The notes under the pieces are model-generated. The model worked only from the letters and a program-made list of their open reading frames with translations, had not been told where the DNA came from and made no database searches. The position numbers and the translations under genes are program-made. Positions 20,205 to 29,578 of a stretch of 64,000 nucleotides of DNA are shown piece by piece (positions within the stretch are counted from its first letter, which is position 1; each line of letters opens with the position of its first letter). The stretch lies in assembly GCF_000143145.1 (NCBI RefSeq), contig NC_014313.1, positions 992,001 through 1,056,000 on the forward strand, given 5' to 3'. This stretch comes from Hyphomicrobium denitrificans ATCC 51888 (GTDB lineage: Bacteria > Pseudomonadota > Alphaproteobacteria > Rhizobiales > Hyphomicrobiaceae).

Positions 20205-21323
20205 TTAAACGCGCGCTGCCTGCATTTCCGAGCGCAGCGGCAGTTCAAGTTCGCCATCTGGGAGCGGCGCGAAATATTTCTCGACCATATCTGTCGTAAT
20301 ATCTTCGAATTGCGCCGGCGACCATGACGGAGCGCCGTCCTTGTCGCGCAACAAAGCCCTGACGCCTTCGGCGAAATCCGTGCCTTCGAAGCAGCGGACG
20401 GCAAGGCGATAATCCTCGATCAGCGTCTGGCGAATATCGAGTGTCAGCGCATTGCGGATATGGCGATCCGTTATCGCGAGCGATATCGGCGAACTCTTGC
20501 GCAATCCGGCAAGCGTGTTGCGGGACCATTCGCAGCCTGATGATTCCGCGTCGCTCAGAGATTTGAGAATCTTAGCCAGCGACGATTGCGAAAAGTGGTC
20601 CCGGATGAGACTCAAATCTTTCTGGACAGCGCCTTCGGATTGCGGCTCGTGCAAATCATCGAGAAGCGGATCGACGGGAATTGCGTCGGCGAGCTTGGCG
20701 CGAATTCCAGGAAATTCCGCCGCCGCGATGCAGTGCGTCACGAGGCCGAGCCAATACGCATCGTCGCGACGGATCGGACGTCCGGTCAATCCGAGATAGA
20801 GGCCGATCGGCCAGGGCAGACGCGCGAGAACTTTTGCAACGCCGACGTCGGGAAACAGCCCGATCTTCACTTCGGGCATCGCCCATTTGTAAGCTTCGCC
20901 CGCAACGCGATGGGTGTTGTAAGCCGTCAGGCCCGCGCCCGATCCCATGCACACGCCGTCGATGAATGACACGCACGGCTTCGAAAAGCATTCGAGCAGC
21001 CAGTCGAGCGCATACTCGCGGCGCATGATGGCCTTGGCGCTTTCGATGTCGCGCTTGGCTTCGGCTGTCAGTGCCAGCACGTCGCCGCCGGCGCAGAAGG
21101 CCTTCGGACTACTTGAGACGAGCGCGACGATGTAGGTGTCCGGATCGCGAGCAATGACCGGCAGCGCGGTGCTCAGGACTCCGCACATTTCGTCATCGAA
21201 TGCGTTCAGCGCCTGCGGACGGTTGAGGACGAATGTCCGGAGCGCCTGCGTGCGCTCGGCGATGATTTTCGCGTCCGGCGTGCTCGATTGTGTCGTTGGC
21301 GTCGGTGCCTGCTGTACGTTCAA
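20205..21323 (-). CDS. Enoyl-CoA hydratase/isomerase family, 3-hydroxyisobutyryl-CoA hydrolase-like
   Basis: This is a crotonase-fold protein of 372 residues, longer than simple enoyl-CoA hydratases (about 260) and typical of 3-hydroxyisobutyryl-CoA hydrolase in valine breakdown. Diagnostic are FCAGGDVLAL (oxyanion loop), SFIDGVCMGSGAGLTAYNTHRVAGEAYKWAMPEVKIGLFPDVG with catalytic Glu and Asp, LGLTGRPIRRDDAYWLGLVTH, and the C-terminal CFEGTDFAEGVRALLRDKDGAPSW. It stands alone. The start is TTG by my reading (21323), with CGGA upstream. A hydratase of another branched acyl-CoA is the main alternative. Confidence 0.88.
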   Translation of the reverse strand: MNVQQAPTPTTQSSTPDAKIIAERTQALRTFVLNRPQALNAFDDEMCGVLSTALPVIARDPDTYIVALVSSSPKAFCAGGDVLALTAEAKRDIESAKAIMRREYALDWLLECFSKPCVSFIDGVCMGSGAGLTAYNTHRVAGEAYKWAMPEVKIGLFPDVGVAKVLARLPWPIGLYLGLTGRPIRRDDAYWLGLVTHCIAAAEFPGIRAKLADAIPVDPLLDDLHEPQSEGAVQKDLSLIRDHFSQSSLAKILKSLSDAESSGCEWSRNTLAGLRKSSPISLAITDRHIRNALTLDIRQTLIEDYRLAVRCFEGTDFAEGVRALLRDKDGAPSWSPAQFEDITTDMVEKYFAPLPDGELELPLRSEMQAARV

Positions 21324-21540
21324 ACTGAAAATCCGATGTGTTGGCGCTTCGCGGAAAAAAATCTGCTGCTAGGTATGGTCCGTTCTCGCGCGTTTCGCCA
21401 TATTCTGCGCGCATGATCGACGCGGATGTTGCGTCGAATAACGCGCCAAATTCATTTTGCAGTGCGCTTGTCGTCTCGCCCAGGATTCGTCAAGCCCTTG
21501 TTTGCCCTTCGTCGCGTTTGCTCCGAGAAGGAATTAGCCA

Positions 21541-22740
21541 GTGACCAATTTCGGCCGGACGGCAATCGCGCTCACAGCCGCGGCGGTCATTTCGCTGCTT
21601 ATCATTGATGCTGTGGCGGCGAAGAGCAAAAAGCCTCATTCGCAGCCTGCCGCGCCGACCGAAAATGCTCAGCCGGCGACCGATGACAAACAGGGTCAGG
21701 CCAAAGACGCAAACGGCCAAGCGCAAAAACCCGCTTCGAGCGAGAAAGCTGCGGGCGCGGGCGCGAATGCAACGCCGCCGAACACATGGAGCGACGCGGA
21801 GATCGCCGATGCGAAAACGCATTGCGCCGAGGTCCTGCAGCGGATTCACGCCGTCTATGCCGCGCGCGAACCCATTCGGGACGGCGCGTGCGGAGCGCCA
21901 GCGCCGATCGAACTGATCAGCATCGGACAAAATCCGGAGGTGACCTTTTCGCCTCCGCCCGTCGTGCGCTGCGACCTCGCCGAAACGCTCGTCAACTGGC
22001 TGGAAAACGACTTGCAGCCGCTGGCGAAAAAGCACTTCGGTGCGCCGATCATCAGGATTGAAACGATGAGCGGCTATTCCTGTCGCAACGCCTTCGGCCG
22101 CAAGACGACCAAGCTCAGCGAGCACGGGCTGGCGAATGCGCTCGACATCGGGGCTTTCGTTACGGCTTCGGCGAAATCCGTGTCCGTGCTCGATGATTGG
22201 GGAACGACGCAGCGGGAACTGGTGGAAATCGCGGAAAAGAAGGCAGCTGCCGAAAGGCAGGCGGCCGAACTCGCTGCAGCCCAAAAGGCAGAACAGACGA
22301 ATCTCGCGAGCGAGCAGGGGGCGGGCGCTTCAGCAGTACCGTCCGCCGCGACGGCTTCAGGCCTCGGGGCTCCGGCCGCGGGGCTGGCGCGCTCAACCAT
22401 CGTTGATGGCGTCCCGAAGGTGACGGTTACGCTGCCGGGGGCATCGAAAAGCGCCACCAGGACGGCAGCGCGCACTGAGGAGCCGCCTGCAAGGCTCGGT
22501 GGCCCGGCTCCTGGCTCGGCCAAGGCCGGTGCCGGAAAATCGCGCCGCAAGGACGTTGCAGCCCTCAGCCAAACGACCGGACGCGGGCCGCTGTCCGACG
22601 ACCAGGCGTTCCTGCACGAGGCGCATGTCGCGGCTTGCCGCCTGTTCGGCACGACCCTCGGCCCGGAGGCTAATCGCGACCACGTCAATCATTTCCACGT
22701 CGACATGGCCCAGCGAAAATTCGCGAAAATCTGCGACTAG
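21541..22740 (+). CDS. Extensin-like C-terminal domain protein, exported, with large internal insertion
   Basis: The 399-residue product has a signal/anchor (about 6-27), a low-complexity Ala/Gln/Lys linker, and the bacterial extensin-like domain: CAEVL, then PAPIELISIG, TMSGYSCRNAFG, and SEHGLANALDIGAF with H195 and D202. The domain ends with HVNHFHVD (H384, H386, D388). These His/Asp residues match the metal site of D-Ala-D-Ala carboxypeptidase-like peptidases, so a peptidoglycan hydrolase role is likely but unproven. An insertion of about 130 residues (222-350), coiled-coil then Ala/Pro-rich, splits the domain. The start is GTG with AAGGA upstream. Confidence 0.87.
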   Translation: MTNFGRTAIALTAAAVISLLIIDAVAAKSKKPHSQPAAPTENAQPATDDKQGQAKDANGQAQKPASSEKAAGAGANATPPNTWSDAEIADAKTHCAEVLQRIHAVYAAREPIRDGACGAPAPIELISIGQNPEVTFSPPPVVRCDLAETLVNWLENDLQPLAKKHFGAPIIRIETMSGYSCRNAFGRKTTKLSEHGLANALDIGAFVTASAKSVSVLDDWGTTQRELVEIAEKKAAAERQAAELAAAQKAEQTNLASEQGAGASAVPSAATASGLGAPAAGLARSTIVDGVPKVTVTLPGASKSATRTAARTEEPPARLGGPAPGSAKAGAGKSRRKDVAALSQTTGRGPLSDDQAFLHEAHVAACRLFGTTLGPEANRDHVNHFHVDMAQRKFAKICD

Positions 22741-23046
22741 GCGCGAGCAGCGCGGCGCGACCTGCCACGGCGTTTCCGGACGAGTCGTTCGAGGCCATGA
22801 GGCGCGTCCCGAGGTTCCCGCAATGAGCCCGCTCGTGATGCGTTTGATTTATATCAAAGGGAGCGACGACATCTCTCAGAACGGCGAGAAAACCTATATT
22901 TTGCAAGGCAAAAGAATTACGCCGCCAAATCAAACATGAAACTTTTTAAACTTGCGCGACGAAGAAGCACTGGTACTCGAGGCCGGTCCAAGTCATAAAG
23001 GTTCTAAAATAATGAACGGTGTGCTTTTGGGAGCGGAAATCTTCTG
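22741..23046 (+). promoter_or_regulatory. hemA upstream region with a perfect FNR/FixK box
   Basis: This 306-base region carries the hemA promoter. TTGATTTATATCAA at 22844-22857 is a perfect FNR/FixK half-site pair (TTGAT-N4-ATCAA). A TATATT at 22895-22900 is a possible -10, its centre 47 bases from the box centre, which would fit upstream activation. No gene is seen in the region. Confidence 0.8.
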
Positions 23047-24276
23047 ATGACATACGAGCAGAAGCTCGCTGACGCCGTCGAGGCGGTCAAACGCGAGGGC
23101 CGGTACCGGGTATTTGCAGATGTTAAGCGCCGCCGTGGCGCATTTCCGAAGGCCGAGGTTCTAAAGGGCGAGGCGACCAAGCCCATCACCGTCTGGTGTT
23201 CGAACGACTACTTGGGCATGGGCCAGCACCCGTCCGTGCTCGCAGCGATGCACGAAGCCATTGATCTCGTCGGTGCGGGTTCAGGCGGCACGCGCAATAT
23301 TGCTGGCACAACTCATTATCATGTTCAGCTCGAGCATGAGCTCGCTGATCTGCACGGCAAGGAAACAGCTCTGGTCTTCACGTCGGCTTTCGTCGCCAAT
23401 GAGGCGGCGCTTTCGACGCTGTCGCAGCTTCTGCCGGGCTGCATCATCTTTTCCGATGAGAAGAATCACGCATCGATGATTGCGGGCATCCGCAACGGGC
23501 GTGGCGCCAAGCACATTTTCAAGCACAACGATCTCGCCGACCTCGAAGCGCAGCTCAAGAAGGTGCCGAAAGAGACGCCGAAGATCATCGCCTTCGAGAG
23601 CGTCTACTCGATGGACGGGCACATCGCACCGATCGGCGCGATCTGTGACCTCGCGGTCAAATACAATGCGCTGACCTATCTCGATGAGGTTCACGCCGTC
23701 GGCCTGTATGGCCCGCGCGGCGGCGGCGTCGCCGAACGCGATGGCGTCATGCATCGCGTCGACATCATCAACGGCACGCTCGCCAAAGGCTTCGGCGTGA
23801 TGGGTGGCTACATTGCCGCCTCGCGCACCATCTGCGATGCCATCCGCTCGTATGCTCCGGGCTTCATCTTCACGACGTCACTGGCGCCTGCTGTCGTTGC
23901 CGGCGCAGTTGCTTCGATCCGCCACCTGAAGTCGAGTTCGATCGAGCGCGAACGCCATCAGGAACGCGCGCGCACGTTGAAGCGCATGCTGATCGCGGCC
24001 GATCTGCCGCTCATCTCGGGGCCGAGCCACATCGTCCCCGTGCTGGTCACGGATCCTGTACGCTGCAAGGCACTGACGGACGTTCTGCTCGACCGGTATG
24101 GCATCTACGTGCAACCGATCAATTACCCGACGGTTCCGCGGGGCACGGAGCGCCTGCGCCTCACGCCGTCGCCGCAGCACACCAATGCCGACATGGAGCA
24201 TCTCGTCAACGCGTTGACGGAACTCTGGTCGCAGTGCCCGCTGGCGCTGATGGCGAGCCTCGAAGCGGCGGAATAG
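23047..24276 (+). CDS. hemA: 5-aminolevulinate synthase
   Basis: This PLP enzyme joins glycine and succinyl-CoA to 5-aminolevulinate, the committed haem step in alphaproteobacteria. The product has the usual length, 409 residues. Visible are [49 protein letters not shown] (PLP-binding D213) and the Schiff-base lysine K247 in [15 protein letters not shown] perfect FNR/FixK box about 190 bases upstream predicts induction under low oxygen, as known for hemA in Rhodobacter and Bradyrhizobium. It consumes glycine, and glyA, which makes glycine, follows downstream under separate control. Confidence 0.98.
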   Translation: MTYEQKLADAVEAVKREGRYRVFADVKRRRGAFPKAEVLKGEATKPITVWCSNDYLGMGQHPSVLAAMHEAIDLVGAGSGGTRNIAGTTHYHVQLEHELADLHGKETALVFTSAFVANEAALSTLSQLLPGCIIFSDEKNHASMIAGIRNGRGAKHIFKHNDLADLEAQLKKVPKETPKIIAFESVYSMDGHIAPIGAICDLAVKYNALTYLDEVHAVGLYGPRGGGVAERDGVMHRVDIINGTLAKGFGVMGGYIAASRTICDAIRSYAPGFIFTTSLAPAVVAGAVASIRHLKSSSIERERHQERARTLKRMLIAADLPLISGPSHIVPVLVTDPVRCKALTDVLLDRYGIYVQPINYPTVPRGTERLRLTPSPQHTNADMEHLVNALTELWSQCPLALMASLEAAE

Positions 24277-24603
24277 TCTGCGGAGTTCGCATGACTCGGG
24301 CCGTTGCCTCTACGGTGACGGCCGTCGCCGCAGGTTCGCATCCTTCGCATTAAACCGGCCGCGCCGTTGCCAGACTTCGCAGGTCGAGAATTGGCGGGGG
24401 CAAAGCCTTTTTTGCGCTAATGACGGGGTTTGCCGCGCTTTTTTTACGCGGGGCAAGTCACCCTTTGGGCAGCCAACTTACCCAATGGGGGAGTTGAGTG
24501 CGGGCTGTCCGCCTCGTACTATGGCACTACGCAGGCGGGCGCCCACGACAACTGCCCGAGATGCCAGAATTCAAAAAATCATCCTTTTTCAGAGGAAACC
24601 CTG
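24277..24603 (+). promoter_or_regulatory. glyA leader with stacked hairpins
   Basis: This 327-base gap precedes glyA. At 24433-24451 CCGCG pairs with CGCGG around a T-rich loop. At 24470-24507 CAGCC pairs with GGCTG and, inside it, AACTTACCC pairs with GGGGGAGTT with one mismatch. The structure matches no riboswitch I know. The in-frame extension of glyA through this region (from 24430) has no family support. Confidence 0.4.
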
Positions 24604-25908
24604 ATGTCGACCGCACCGGCCGCTGGAACTTCGCAGACGTCGCGTTTTTTCAAGGCGCATGTTTCGGAAACCGATCCCGAAATCTTCAGCGCAATCCAGA
24701 AAGAGTTTGGTCGCCAGCAGCATGAGATCGAGCTCATCGCCTCCGAGAACATTGTCTCGCAGGCCGTCCTCGACGCCGCTGGCTCGGTGCTGACGAACAA
24801 GTATGCCGAAGGCTACCCGGGCAAGCGCTACTACGGCGGCTGCCAGTTCGTCGACATCGCCGAAGAGATCGCGATCGATCGCGCCAAGAAGCTGTTCAAC
24901 TGCGGCTTCGCGAACGTGCAGCCGAACTCCGGCAGCCAGGCGAACCAGGGCGTGTTCAACGCGCTCGCAAAGCCCGGCGACACGATCCTCGGTCTGTCGC
25001 TCGCAGCCGGTGGTCACTTGACCCACGGCGCGCCCGTCAACCAGTCGGGCAAGTGGTTCAAGGCCGTGCACTACACGGTGAAGCCCGACACGCACCTCAT
25101 CGACATCGAGGAAGTGAAGAAGCTGGCGCATGAGCACAAGCCGCGCATCATCATCGCCGGCGGCTCGGCCTATCCGCGCAAGATCGACTTCGCGGCCTTC
25201 CGTGCCATCGCAGACGAAGTCGGCGCGACGTTCCTCGTCGACATGGCGCACTTCGCCGGTCTCGTGGCGGCCGGTCTCATCCCGAGCCCGTTCCCGCATG
25301 CGCACGTGGTGACGACCACGACGCACAAGACGCTTCGCGGTCCGCGCGGCGGCATGATCCTGACGAACGACGAAGATATCGCGAAGAAGGTCAACTCGGC
25401 GATCTTCCCTGGCATTCAGGGCGGCCCGCTGATGCACGTCATCGCTGCCAAGGCCGTTGCATTCGGCGAGGCGCTGCGTCCCGACTACAAGGTCTACATG
25501 AAGAACGTGATGGACAACGCCCGCGCTCTTGGCGAGGTCCTGGTGCAGAACGGCTTCGCGCTCGTCTCGGGCGGCACCGACACGCACCTCATCCTCGTCG
25601 ACCTGCGTCCGAAGAAGATCACCGGTAACAAAGCCGAGAAGGCGCTGGGCCGCGCGCATATCACCTGCAACAAGAACGGCATTCCGTTCGACCCCGAGAA
25701 GCCGATGGTGACGTCGGGCATTCGCCTCGGTTCGCCGGCCGGCACGACGCGCGGCTTCGGCGTCGCCGAGTTCCAGGAGATCGGCCGTCTGATCTCGGAA
25801 GTGCTCGAAGGCCTCGCAAAGAACGGCGAAGAGAACAACGGCGCCGTCGAGGAAGCCGTCAAGGCCAAGGCCACGGCACTCTGTGAGCGCTTCCCGATCT
25901 ACGCCTGA
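24604..25908 (+). CDS. glyA: Serine hydroxymethyltransferase
   Basis: The enzyme interconverts serine and glycine with tetrahydrofolate. In serine-cycle methylotrophs such as Hyphomicrobium it also brings formaldehyde-level carbon into the cycle, and a second isozyme is common. The 434-residue product carries [48 protein letters not shown] and the PLP lysine K242 in [15 protein letters not shown]. The ATG at 24604 is preceded by AGAGGAAAC and starts the conserved protein; the frame opens earlier without support. A terminator follows, which separates it from nrdR. Confidence 0.98.
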   Translation: MSTAPAAGTSQTSRFFKAHVSETDPEIFSAIQKEFGRQQHEIELIASENIVSQAVLDAAGSVLTNKYAEGYPGKRYYGGCQFVDIAEEIAIDRAKKLFNCGFANVQPNSGSQANQGVFNALAKPGDTILGLSLAAGGHLTHGAPVNQSGKWFKAVHYTVKPDTHLIDIEEVKKLAHEHKPRIIIAGGSAYPRKIDFAAFRAIADEVGATFLVDMAHFAGLVAAGLIPSPFPHAHVVTTTTHKTLRGPRGGMILTNDEDIAKKVNSAIFPGIQGGPLMHVIAAKAVAFGEALRPDYKVYMKNVMDNARALGEVLVQNGFALVSGGTDTHLILVDLRPKKITGNKAEKALGRAHITCNKNGIPFDPEKPMVTSGIRLGSPAGTTRGFGVAEFQEIGRLISEVLEGLAKNGEENNGAVEEAVKAKATALCERFPIYA

Positions 25909-25934
25909 CGGACCAGATCTATTGCTGAATAACG

Positions 25935-25964
25935 AAAAGGCGCTCTTTGCGGGCGCCTTTTTTC
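25935..25964 (+). terminator. Intrinsic terminator of glyA
   Basis: AAAAGGCGC pairs with GCGCCTTTT around a nine-base loop and ends in a run of T residues, 27 bases past the glyA stop. Confidence 0.85.
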
Positions 25965-26170
25965 TTGCGATGCGCATGGTCGCTGTTGCGCGGGCGCGTG
26001 TATCGGTGGAACGCGTCGATAGCAGGACTTCCTCTTTGTCGCGAAAGCGTCCACAGAGAGACACTTTCCAACCGGCACACGGCTGGGGCGGACAGAGCTG
26101 AAAGCCGCTTGCCGCCGTGATAGAGAGTTGCCCGCGATTTGTGCGGGTACTGAAGTTTGAGGAGCAAGCA

Positions 26171-26695
26171 ATGCGCTGTCCGTTTTGCGGAAGCGAGGAT
26201 AGCCAGGTCAAGGACAGCCGCCCGTCGGATGAGAACGCCGCCATCAGAAGGCGTCGCGTCTGCTCCGATTGCGGCGCCCGATTCACGACCTTCGAGCGCG
26301 TTCAGCTCCGCGAGTTGACGGTCGTCAAACGCTCAGGGCGCAAGGTGCTGTTCGATCGCGACAAACTTTCGAAATCGATTTCGGTCGCGCTACGAAAACG
26401 TCCGATCGAGCCGGAGCGGATCGATCGCCTCGTGTCGGGGCTGGTGCGTCAGCTTGAAAGCTCGGGCGAAACGGAGATCACCTCCGCCGAGATCGGGGAA
26501 CTCGTCATGGCGGCGCTGCGCGAACTCGATCCCGTTGCCTACGTCCGGTTCGCGTCAGTCTATCGCGATTTCCGCGATACGGCCGATTTTCATGCCGTGC
26601 TTCGCGAACTCGCGGCCGACACGCGCGATCCGCTCGACAGCAGCGAGCGCTTCGGCATCGTTCGCGACGATGCGGCAATCCAGAAGAAGCACTGA
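26171..26695 (+). CDS. nrdR: Transcriptional regulator NrdR
   Basis: NrdR represses ribonucleotide reductase genes when dATP is high. The 174-residue product has an N-terminal zinc ribbon ([20 protein letters not shown], then [16 protein letters not shown]) and an ATP-cone (about 48-138, [16 protein letters not shown] onward). GAGGAGC precedes the ATG. It leads the operon nrdR-ribD-ribE-ribBX-ribH-nusB, a common order in alphaproteobacteria, with ribD starting four bases after its stop. The likely target in this window is nrdJ, whose upstream region holds a near-consensus NrdR box. Confidence 0.97.
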   Translation: MRCPFCGSEDSQVKDSRPSDENAAIRRRRVCSDCGARFTTFERVQLRELTVVKRSGRKVLFDRDKLSKSISVALRKRPIEPERIDRLVSGLVRQLESSGETEITSAEIGELVMAALRELDPVAYVRFASVYRDFRDTADFHAVLRELAADTRDPLDSSERFGIVRDDAAIQKKH

Positions 26696-26699
26696 GACG

Positions 26700-27806
26700 A
26701 TGGCCGAGCCGAAAAGCAGCGCGTTCGACGAGGAGATGATGGCCATCGCGTTGCGCATGGCCGAGCGTGGCCTTGGCGCGACGATGCCCAATCCGTCGGT
26801 CGGCGCGGTCATCGCCGACGAGACGACGGGCGAGATTCTCGCGCGCGGCGTGACGGCTCCCGGCGGCCGCCCGCACGCCGAGACCCAAGCGATTGCGGCG
26901 GCTGGCGATCGCGTGCGCGGCGCGACGATCTACGTGACGCTCGAGCCGTGCTCGCATCACGGCCGGACGGGACCTTGCGCCGAAGCCATCGTCGCGGCCG
27001 GGCTGAAACGCGCCGTCGTCGCCATCGAGGACCCCGATCCGCGGGTTTCGGGACGCGGCCTCGATAAGTTGCGCGACGCCGGGCTCGAGGTTGTCAGGGG
27101 CGTGGGCGCGGCCGAGGCCCGCCGCATCACGCGCGGGCATATCGTGCGGATCACCGAGCGCCGGCCGTTCACGACAGTCAAGCTCGCGCTCGACGGGTCG
27201 GGCGAGATCGCGCGCGGCAACGGTGTTTCGCCGATCTGGGTCACCGCTGAGATGGCGCGTGCGCACGGCATGCTGCTTCGGGCGCACTACGACGCCATTC
27301 TCGTCGGCAGCGCAACCGTGCGCGACGACGATCCGGAATTGACGTGCCGCCTGCCGGGGCTGATCGATCGCTCTCCGGCGCGTATTATTCTGTCACGCTC
27401 GCTCGACATTCCTGCGGGTGCGAAACTCGTTCGAAGCGCCAGCGGCGTTCCGACCTGGATGATGACGGCGCCCGACAGCGATCCGCAAAAGCGCGAGCAG
27501 TTAACCTCGCACGGAGTCGAAATTCACGATATCCCGATCGTCGGGCAAAGCCTGTGGCTGCCCGCCATCATGGAAGCGCTGGTCGGCCGCGGCGTGACGC
27601 GCCTTCTTGTCGAGGGCGGGCCCCGGATATGGCGCTCGTTCGCGGAAGCATCGCTGGTCGACGAAGTCATCCTATACATGGCTGGAATGCCCGGCGATGA
27701 TGTCGCGATGGATGCTATCGAGCGGCAGCTCGGGCCTGTGGCGCTTTCGCTCGTCGACCGGCGGACGATGGGCGGCGATACCATGTGGCGGCTTCACCGG
27801 GCGTGA
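26700..27806 (+). CDS. ribD: Bifunctional diaminohydroxyphosphoribosylaminopyrimidine deaminase / 5-amino-6-(5-phosphoribosylamino)uracil reductase
   Basis: RibD catalyses two successive riboflavin-pathway steps. The N-terminal deaminase domain holds its zinc site in PHAETQAI (H59, E61) and EPCSHHGRTGPC (C84, C93). The C-terminal reductase domain shows TVKLALDGSGEIA, LVGSATVRDDDPELTCR and LLVEGGPRIWRSF. At 368 residues it is of normal length. It begins four bases after nrdR and is followed 23 bases later by ribE. No FMN riboswitch lies in front of the operon. Confidence 0.97.
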   Translation: MAEPKSSAFDEEMMAIALRMAERGLGATMPNPSVGAVIADETTGEILARGVTAPGGRPHAETQAIAAAGDRVRGATIYVTLEPCSHHGRTGPCAEAIVAAGLKRAVVAIEDPDPRVSGRGLDKLRDAGLEVVRGVGAAEARRITRGHIVRITERRPFTTVKLALDGSGEIARGNGVSPIWVTAEMARAHGMLLRAHYDAILVGSATVRDDDPELTCRLPGLIDRSPARIILSRSLDIPAGAKLVRSASGVPTWMMTAPDSDPQKREQLTSHGVEIHDIPIVGQSLWLPAIMEALVGRGVTRLLVEGGPRIWRSFAEASLVDEVILYMAGMPGDDVAMDAIERQLGPVALSLVDRRTMGGDTMWRLHRA

Positions 27807-27829
27807 GGCAAAGGAAGGACGCTGAGGCG

Positions 27830-28423
27830 ATGTTTACCGGATTGATCACGGATGTCGGTGAAGTCATCGACAAGTCTGGCGGCACGTTTACGCTGCGCAC
27901 GGCGTATGCGCTCCGGCCGGAGGACGCCGGGATATCGATCTGTTGCAACGGCGTCTGCCTGACCGCGACATCGATCAAGCCGCTGGCCTCGGGGTCGGAA
28001 TTTTCGGTCGACGTTTCGAACGAGACGCTGGCGAAATCGACGCTTTCGGACTGGGCCACGGGAAGCCGGGTAAATTTGGAGCGCTCGCTGAAGGCTGGCG
28101 ACGAGCTTGGCGGCCATATCGTTTCCGGCCACGTGGACGGCGTCGCCAAAATCGTCAGCATTACGCAGGATGGCGCCAGTAAACGCTTTCTTTTCGAAGC
28201 GCCGGAGCACTTATCGCGCTATATTGCCCCTAAAGGATCGGTCGCCCTCGACGGCACGTCGCTGACCGTGAATGAGGTTTCGGAAAACCGCTTCGGCGTT
28301 AATCTCATTCCGCACAGCTTGACGGTCACGACATGGGGCGGCAAAACCCCCGGCGATCTGGTGAACCTCGAAGTCGATGTCTTCGCCCGTTACGTCGCAC
28401 GTCTCATGGAGTTTCGTATCTAA
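27830..28423 (+). CDS. ribE: Riboflavin synthase (alpha subunit)
   Basis: The enzyme dismutates two 6,7-dimethyl-8-ribityllumazine molecules to riboflavin. The 197-residue product shows the duplicated lumazine-binding barrel: MFTGLITDVGEV with GVCLTATSI in the first half, and GGHIVSGHVDGVAKI with SVALDGTSLTVNEV in the second. The start is the ATG of MFTGLI, the invariant N-terminus. The stop codon overlaps the next start (TAATG), which points to translational coupling with ribBX. Confidence 0.97.
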   Translation: MFTGLITDVGEVIDKSGGTFTLRTAYALRPEDAGISICCNGVCLTATSIKPLASGSEFSVDVSNETLAKSTLSDWATGSRVNLERSLKAGDELGGHIVSGHVDGVAKIVSITQDGASKRFLFEAPEHLSRYIAPKGSVALDGTSLTVNEVSENRFGVNLIPHSLTVTTWGGKTPGDLVNLEVDVFARYVARLMEFRI

Positions 28424-29571
28424 TGTCCGCATCGACATATCTGCAGCCGACCCAGACCGGCAGCGTGCTGTCGCCGATCGAAGAGATCGTCGAGGAGATG
28501 CAGAACGGCCGCATGGTCATTCTGGTGGACGCGGAAGACCGTGAGAACGAGGGCGACCTCATCATCCCGGCGCAGATGGCGACGCCGGATGCGGTCAACT
28601 TCATGGCGAAGCACGGTCGCGGACTGGTCTGCCTGACGCTGACGCAAGCGCGCGCGCAGGAACTGCATCTCGATTTCATGGTGCGTTCGAACGGCTCGCG
28701 CAATCGCACCGCGTTCACGCAATCGATCGAAGCGCGCGAAGGCATTTCGACGGGCATCTCGGCGTTCGATCGCGCGCGCACCATCGCGACGGCAATCGAT
28801 ACCACCAAGGGCGCGAGCGATATCGTTTCGCCCGGCCACGTCTTTCCGCTGATCGCGCGCGAAGGCGGCGTGCTCGTTCGCGCGGGTCATACGGAAGCGT
28901 CGATCGATCTTGCGAAGCTCGCCGGACTTTATCCGGCTGCCGTCATCTGCGAGATCATGAACGACGACGGCACGATGGCGCGCATGGACGATCTGGCGAG
29001 CTTCGCCAAAGTGCACGGACTGAAAATCGGGGCGATCGAGGATCTGATCGCCTATCGTCTCCGCAACGACCGCATCGTCAAGCGGGTCGCCAAGACCGAG
29101 ATTGAAACCGCCGTCGCCGGCGCCTTTGATCTTTACGTCTACGAGACGACGTCGGAACCGGCCGAACATCTGGCGCTGGTCAAGGGCAATATCTCCAAGG
29201 GCGGACCGGTGCTGGTTCGCGTGCACGCCGTCAGCATGATGAGCGACGTGCTCGGCGTTGACGGCAGCGAAGCGGGTTCGGTCATCGATCAGGCGATGCG
29301 CGCTGTCGAAGCCGAAGGGCGTGGCGTCGTCGTTCTCATTCGAGATCTGCGGCCGAGGTCCATGACGGAGTGGGTGTCGGCGCGTCAGGATCCGGGCTCC
29401 GGACGAGAGCTGAACAAGGAGCGACGGCAGGTCGAGATCGGCATCGGCTCGCAAATCCTGTCCGATCTTGGCGTCAAGGACATGGTGCTGCTGTCATCTT
29501 CGCCGCAGCACGTTTACGTCGGCCTCGAGGCCTTCGGCCTGCACGTCACCGGCACACGCAAAATCGAGTAG
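28423..29571 (+). CDS. ribBX: 3,4-dihydroxy-2-butanone 4-phosphate synthase with degenerate GTP cyclohydrolase II domain (RibBX type)
   Basis: The N-terminal domain (about 15-215) is an intact RibB: DAEDRENEGDL (36-46), FMAKHGRGLVC and GHVFPLIAREGGVLVRAGHTEASIDLA split across the active site. It makes 3,4-dihydroxy-2-butanone 4-phosphate from ribulose 5-phosphate. The C-terminal domain (about 220-382) has the shape of GTP cyclohydrolase II, but the zinc and catalytic stretch, which should contain three cysteines (C-TGDVFGS-RCDCG), reads HAVSMMSDVLGVDGSEAG with none. This is the RibBX variant known in Proteobacteria, so GTP cyclohydrolase II must be supplied by another locus. Overlaps ribE by one base. 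Confidence 0.93.
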   Translation: MSASTYLQPTQTGSVLSPIEEIVEEMQNGRMVILVDAEDRENEGDLIIPAQMATPDAVNFMAKHGRGLVCLTLTQARAQELHLDFMVRSNGSRNRTAFTQSIEAREGISTGISAFDRARTIATAIDTTKGASDIVSPGHVFPLIAREGGVLVRAGHTEASIDLAKLAGLYPAAVICEIMNDDGTMARMDDLASFAKVHGLKIGAIEDLIAYRLRNDRIVKRVAKTEIETAVAGAFDLYVYETTSEPAEHLALVKGNISKGGPVLVRVHAVSMMSDVLGVDGSEAGSVIDQAMRAVEAEGRGVVVLIRDLRPRSMTEWVSARQDPGSGRELNKERRQVEIGIGSQILSDLGVKDMVLLSSSPQHVYVGLEAFGLHVTGTRKIE

Positions 29572-29578
29572 CACTGAC

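Noticed and set aside
26050..26170. Possible FMN riboswitch before the nrdR-rib operon
   Set aside because: No RFN-element landmarks are present, and the gap is too short after the glyA terminator.
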